In this document: positions 7,272 to 9,184 of the stretch, in pieces | Layout of the letters: each line of letters opens with the position of its first letter | How positions within the stretch are numbered: position 1 is the stretch's first letter | Source of the DNA: an uncultured Eubacteriales bacterium | GTDB taxonomy: Bacteria; Bacillota; Clostridia; Oscillospirales; Oscillospiraceae | NCBI GenBank assembly: GCA_949744025.1 | Contig: CATJWA010000132.1 | Location: forward strand, 1 to 9,184 | DNA length: 9,184 bases | Direction: 5' to 3' | Translations under genes and position numbers: made by a program | Notes under the pieces: model-generated | Database searches by the model: none | The model's input: only the letters and a program-made list of their open reading frames with translations | What the model was told of the DNA's origin: nothing

Positions 7272-8567
7272 TTATATCTTTTTTCGAGCGCCCCAATAAT
7301 AGCGCCTGAGTATCAAACTGAAAATGATGCAGATTAACACACCGGCAAGACCGGCGAAGAAAAACAGCAGGGCAGCACCGGAACCCTTTCCCATACCGAA
7401 AATATGAACTGCAATACTGCCGGCAGGAGCCGCGGCCATAATCGGTTCAAACACGCTGTCTACAAGAGCGCCGCCAAGCAGATAGCCTAAGGGAATGGTG
7501 AAAAATTGAAGTGTGTTGCGGCAGGAATAAACCCGCCCCTGCATCTGCGCGGGTATCGTACTGCGGAAGATAACATCCATGTTTGCGTTCATGAACGGTA
7601 TCATAAGCCAGCCCAGCACCGCTCCGATACACCATATTGTGGGCCCGCTGCCAAAAGCGAGCATGAAGTTTTCCGTACTCATAGCCAGAAAAAGCGACAG
7701 GCATATGGCCCTGACTCTGTTTCGCGGAGCGGGAGCCAGCGTGGCGAGCAGACTTCCTCCTAAGCAGGAGAGGCCGACACAGGTGTTGACGAGCCCAAGA
7801 ACGGTTTCTCCGCCGTTTGCTTTTGACAGCACCATGGCTGGCAACGCCGCGTTGTAAACGGAGGCTATCAGGTTAATGCAGGCAAGAAACAGAATAAGAT
7901 TTAATATAAGCGGATTATGCCGCAACCAGACAAGACCTGTACGCGCGGAGGAGAGAACGCTCTCGTACTGTGTACTGTCGTGCTCCGTTTCAGGAATGGA
8001 GATAAAACGTAGCAGCGTTATAAACGCAATTGAAAAGCTTATCAAATCAACCGCAATCACAGTCTCAATGCCGGCAAACGCAAACAGCGCCGTTGCAATA
8101 ACGGGGGTGAGCACTGTGTTCAGCGACTGCGAGAGCGAGCGCAGGGCGGCGGTTTTCTGATAATATTTTTCGGGAGTCAGAAGTGTGGCGGCGACCTCGC
8201 CCGCAGGCTGCTGCACGGTGTTCATAAGACCGTTAAGCGCGTTAAGTACGTACAGATGTATGGCTCTGAGATTGCCGGTCTTTATAAGCAGCAGCACGCA
8301 TAATGTTGACAGTGTGGCGACGAGATCGCATATAAGCATGGTACGCTTTTTGCTCCAGCGGTCGCTCAAGGCTCCGGCGAAAATGCTCATTATGACATAT
8401 GGCGCATAAGAGCACACCGACAAAAGCGCGGTTTGCATCGCCGAACCGTTTTTGAGGTACAGCCACAGCACCAGCGTGTAGCTTGTCATGGAACTGCCGA
8501 GTGTTGAAAGCGATTGCGTGCTCCAAAGCAGAATATATGGCTTTAACTGTCTGTTTTCTTTTTTCAT
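7272..8567 (-). CDS. Major facilitator superfamily exporter (Mef/EntS-like MFS_3 type)
   Basis: This 431-residue membrane protein looks like a proton-driven drug or metabolite exporter of the MFS branch that includes macrolide (Mef) and siderophore exporters. The start chosen is ATG at 8567-8565, which has AAAGGAG at 8584-8578 ten bases upstream; an in-frame TTG at 8624 would add 19 residues but falls inside the leader terminator. Numbering from ATG: about 12 hydrophobic segments, motif A GALSDRWSKKRTM (65-77) in the TM2-TM3 loop, LNGLMNTVQQPAGEVAATLL (111-130), a central hydrophilic linker (191-208, IPETEHDSTQ), and RSTIPAQMQGRVYSCRN (335-351) repeating the motif-A-like loop of the second half. 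The substrate cannot be read from sequence. The gene is preceded by a leader peptide and attenuator and is divergent from a Crp/Fnr regulator, which suggests inducible expression. Confidence 0.92.
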   Translation of the reverse strand: MKKENRQLKPYILLWSTQSLSTLGSSMTSYTLVLWLYLKNGSAMQTALLSVCSYAPYVIMSIFAGALSDRWSKKRTMLICDLVATLSTLCVLLLIKTGNLRAIHLYVLNALNGLMNTVQQPAGEVAATLLTPEKYYQKTAALRSLSQSLNTVLTPVIATALFAFAGIETVIAVDLISFSIAFITLLRFISIPETEHDSTQYESVLSSARTGLVWLRHNPLILNLILFLACINLIASVYNAALPAMVLSKANGGETVLGLVNTCVGLSCLGGSLLATLAPAPRNRVRAICLSLFLAMSTENFMLAFGSGPTIWCIGAVLGWLMIPFMNANMDVIFRSTIPAQMQGRVYSCRNTLQFFTIPLGYLLGGALVDSVFEPIMAAAPAGSIAVHIFGMGKGSGAALLFFFAGLAGVLICIIFSLILRRYYWGARKKI

Positions 8568-8600
8568 TGTGACTTTGCTCCTTTGATTTATGATAAATTC

Positions 8601-8657
8601 AAAAAATGCAAAGTCCGAGGACAATCATCCTCCATGCAGCGTCCTCAAACCTTGCAT
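8601..8657 (-). terminator. Leader terminator (attenuator) ahead of the MFS exporter
   Basis: Read on the - strand, 8657-8641 pairs along its full length with 8622-8606: 17 consecutive pairs, of which three are G-U (8651/8612, 8648/8615, 8647/8616). The loop is 18 bases (8640-8623). A run of six T's at 8606-8601 overlaps the last pair and continues beyond it. This is a strong intrinsic terminator 33 bases upstream of the exporter ATG, and its 5' arm overlaps the last codons of the leader peptide, so transcription of the exporter should stop here unless the hairpin is prevented. Confidence 0.85.
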
Positions 8658-8661
8658 GGAG
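8630..8661 (-). promoter_or_regulatory. Antiterminator hairpin competing with the leader terminator
   Basis: On the - strand CTCCATGCA (8661-8653) is the perfect complement of TGCATGGAG (8638-8630), a 9-bp stem with a 14-base loop. The first arm shares 8657-8653 with the base of the terminator 5' arm, and the second arm sits in the terminator loop. The two structures therefore cannot coexist, and this one would allow read-through into the exporter gene. Confidence 0.75.
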
Positions 8662-8683
8662 CGCAGACAATGCAAAGACGCAT
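8645..8683 (-). CDS. Cysteine-rich 12-residue leader peptide MRLCIVCAPCKV
   Basis: The short reading frame runs from ATG (8683-8681) to TGA (8647-8645) and encodes MRLCIVCAPCKV. A perfect AAGGAGGT lies at 8698-8691, eight bases before the ATG, stronger than the site of any full-length gene here, so translation is very likely. Cysteines (all TGC) fall at positions 4, 7 and 10. The peptide probably matters only as a translated sensor: its last codons form part of the terminator 5' arm and the antiterminator arm, so the ribosome's position decides which hairpin folds. The stop is 78 bases upstream of the exporter ATG. The first residues, MRL, recall macrolide-stalling leaders (MRLR/MRLK), but the next residue is Cys rather than Arg or Lys, so the classic stalling motif is incomplete. 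The signal sensed is unknown. Confidence 0.78.
   Translation of the reverse strand: MRLCIVCAPCKV
8650..8677 (-). promoter_or_regulatory. Upstream hairpin (anti-antiterminator) within leader peptide codons
   Basis: On the - strand CTTTGCAT (8677-8670, leader codons 3-5) can pair with ATGCAAGG (8657-8650), giving eight pairs including one G-U and a 12-base loop. This sequesters the arm needed by the antiterminator. A ribosome held at the early leader codons would cover 8677-8670 and release that arm, which is the 1:2 / 2:3 logic of trp-type attenuators. Confidence 0.65.
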
Positions 8684-8690
8684 TTGCGTT

Positions 8691-8698
8691 ACCTCCTT
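8691..8698 (-). promoter_or_regulatory. Consensus ribosome binding site of the leader peptide
   Basis: AAGGAGGT on the - strand (8698-8691) is fully complementary to the 16S rRNA 3' end core and sits eight bases from the leader ATG. Nothing else on this strand explains it, because the exporter has its own site at 8584-8578. Confidence 0.88.
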
Positions 8699-8710
8699 AC
8701 GGCAGTACAT

Positions 8711-8739
8711 TTGACATATGCGCCATATAGCCGTATACT
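8711..8739 (+). promoter_or_regulatory. SigA-type promoter for the Crp/Fnr regulator gene
   Basis: TTGACA at 8711-8716 matches the -35 consensus exactly. TATACT at 8734-8739 is one base from the -10 consensus, and the spacer is the ideal 17 bases. Predicted transcription start is near 8746, giving a ~24-base 5' leader before the ATG at 8770. Confidence 0.85.
8716..8728. promoter_or_regulatory. 13-bp palindrome in promoter spacer, possible operator
   Basis: ATATG-CGC-CATAT is a perfect 5-bp inverted repeat with a 3-base centre, placed between the -35 and -10 of the regulator promoter. A repressor or an autoregulatory protein bound here would block that promoter. It is short and does not match the classical Crp or Fnr consensus, so it is only a candidate. 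Confidence 0.35.
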
Positions 8740-8741
8740 TC

Positions 8742-8770
8742 ATTGTATCTCACAGAAGGGGATATGACAA
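8742..8770 (-). promoter_or_regulatory. SigA-type promoter for the leader peptide and MFS exporter
   Basis: On the - strand TTGTCA (8770-8765) and TACAAT (8747-8742) each match consensus at five of six positions, with a 17-base spacer. Predicted start is near 8735, giving a leader transcript of ~52 bases before the leader ATG. The -35 overlaps the start codon region of the divergent regulator gene. Confidence 0.65.
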
Positions 8771-9184
8771 TGGAATTTTCAGATTTTTTTCCGGTCTGGA
8801 ACGAATTGACGTCAGTTCAACAGCATAGGCTTGCCGAGACGGTGAGGGAAATGGAGATATGCAGGGGAAGCGTGGTACATCAAGGCGGTTTGGATTGTAC
8901 GGGGCTGCTTATTGTCCGCTCCGGACGGCTGAGAGCTTACATTTTGTCGGACGAGGGCAGGGAAATTACGATTTACCGGCTGGTTGAGCGGGATGTATGC
9001 CTGTTTTCCGCTTCCTGTGTTATGCGCAACATACAGTTTGATATAGTTATTGAGGCGGAGAAGGATACTCTGGTGTGGATAATTCCACCTGACGTTTATA
9101 AGGCGCTTATGGAGGAATCCGCTGCTGTGGCCAATTACACCAACGATTTAATGAGTCGGCGTTTTTCAGAGGTGATGTGGCTTA
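8770..9184 (+). CDS. Crp/Fnr-family transcriptional regulator, N-terminal sensor part only
   Basis: The reading frame is open to the window end (138 complete codons), so the C-terminal helix-turn-helix DNA-binding domain expected for this family lies outside. The start chosen is ATG 8770, because GAAGGGG (8755-8761) is eight bases upstream; the ATG at 8764 is only two bases away. The visible part is a cyclic-nucleotide-binding-like beta-barrel: VVHQGGLDCTGLLIVRSGRLRAY (35-57), SDEGREITIYRL (60-71), DVCLFSASCVM (75-85) and IEAEKDTLVWIIPPDVYKALMEES, followed by the start of the long dimer helix (SRRFSEVMW). The canonical cAMP-binding RxS signature is not evident, so the ligand is probably not cAMP. 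Cysteines at 31, 43, 77 and 83 could sense redox state, thiols or a metal. It is divergent from the MFS exporter gene and is likely its regulator. Confidence 0.9.
   Translation, partial: MEFSDFFPVWNELTSVQQHRLAETVREMEICRGSVVHQGGLDCTGLLIVRSGRLRAYILSDEGREITIYRLVERDVCLFSASCVMRNIQFDIVIEAEKDTLVWIIPPDVYKALMEESAAVANYTNDLMSRRFSEVMWL

Larger units (their letters stand above)
8605..8677. repeat. 9-bp direct repeat AATGCAAAG shared by leader codons and terminator arm
   Basis: AATGCAAAG occurs on the + strand at 8605-8613 and again at 8669-8677. On the transcribed - strand the first copy is the 3' arm of the terminator and the second covers leader codons 3-5. Having the same sequence twice lets both compete for the same partner segment (8657-8650). 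Confidence 0.85.

Noticed and set aside
8242..8526. 94-codon - strand frame overlapping the MFS gene
   Set aside because: It lies in another frame of the MFS coding region, which has clear transmembrane pattern and motif A; no start signal.
8568..8624. TTG start at 8624 adding 19 residues to the MFS protein
   Set aside because: The TTG falls in the 3' side of the leader terminator loop region and has no properly spaced ribosome site, whereas ATG 8567 has AAAGGAG ten bases upstream.
8599..8628. Second short frame on the - strand, ATG at 8628 encoding MIVLGLCIF
   Set aside because: GGAGG directly abuts the ATG with no spacing, and the frame lies inside the terminator hairpin, so translation is unlikely.
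8764..8769. Upstream ATG at 8764 for the Crp/Fnr gene
   Set aside because: It is only two bases from the ribosome site; ATG 8770, in the same frame, has better spacing. The difference is two residues.

Overview
The window looks like chromosomal DNA from a Gram-positive, probably anaerobic member of the Clostridia (Bacillota). The gene content (UvrA, RecD2-type helicase, ComF, an MreB-family protein and a clostridial-style Crp/Fnr regulator beside an MFS exporter), strong AGGAGG-type ribosome sites and a DNA composition a little above half GC all fit that. I cannot name a genus. A striking preference for ATA as the isoleucine codon runs through the large genes.

Left part (1-7175), all on the + strand and closely spaced: uvrA (5' end cut off by the window), a 99-residue single-pass membrane protein of unknown function, recD2, comF and a diverged mreB homologue. 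No convincing terminator lies between these genes, so they may be one or two overlapping transcription units. UvrA finds damaged DNA for nucleotide excision repair, RecD2 is a 5'-3' helicase of recombination and repair, and ComF is linked to DNA uptake; together they form a DNA repair and uptake neighbourhood. The MreB homologue ends the run. It keeps the actin fold motifs but has lost the conserved catalytic glutamate and two other nucleotide-pocket residues. A perfect 18-bp hairpin at 7227-7266 separates it from the convergent gene that follows.

Right part (7227-9184): an MFS exporter on the - strand and a divergent Crp/Fnr-family regulator on the + strand (3' end cut off). The 202 bases between them are the most interesting part of the window. 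They hold two interlocked divergent promoters, a consensus ribosome site, a 12-codon leader peptide (MRLCIVCAPCKV, with three evenly spaced cysteines), and a 17-bp terminator hairpin ending in six T's before the exporter gene. One segment of the leader can pair with three alternative partners: an upstream anti-antiterminator inside the peptide codons, an antiterminator arm, and the terminator 3' arm. This is the layout of ribosome-mediated transcription attenuation. I infer that the exporter is induced when leader translation stalls, and that the Crp/Fnr protein adds a second layer of control at the promoters.
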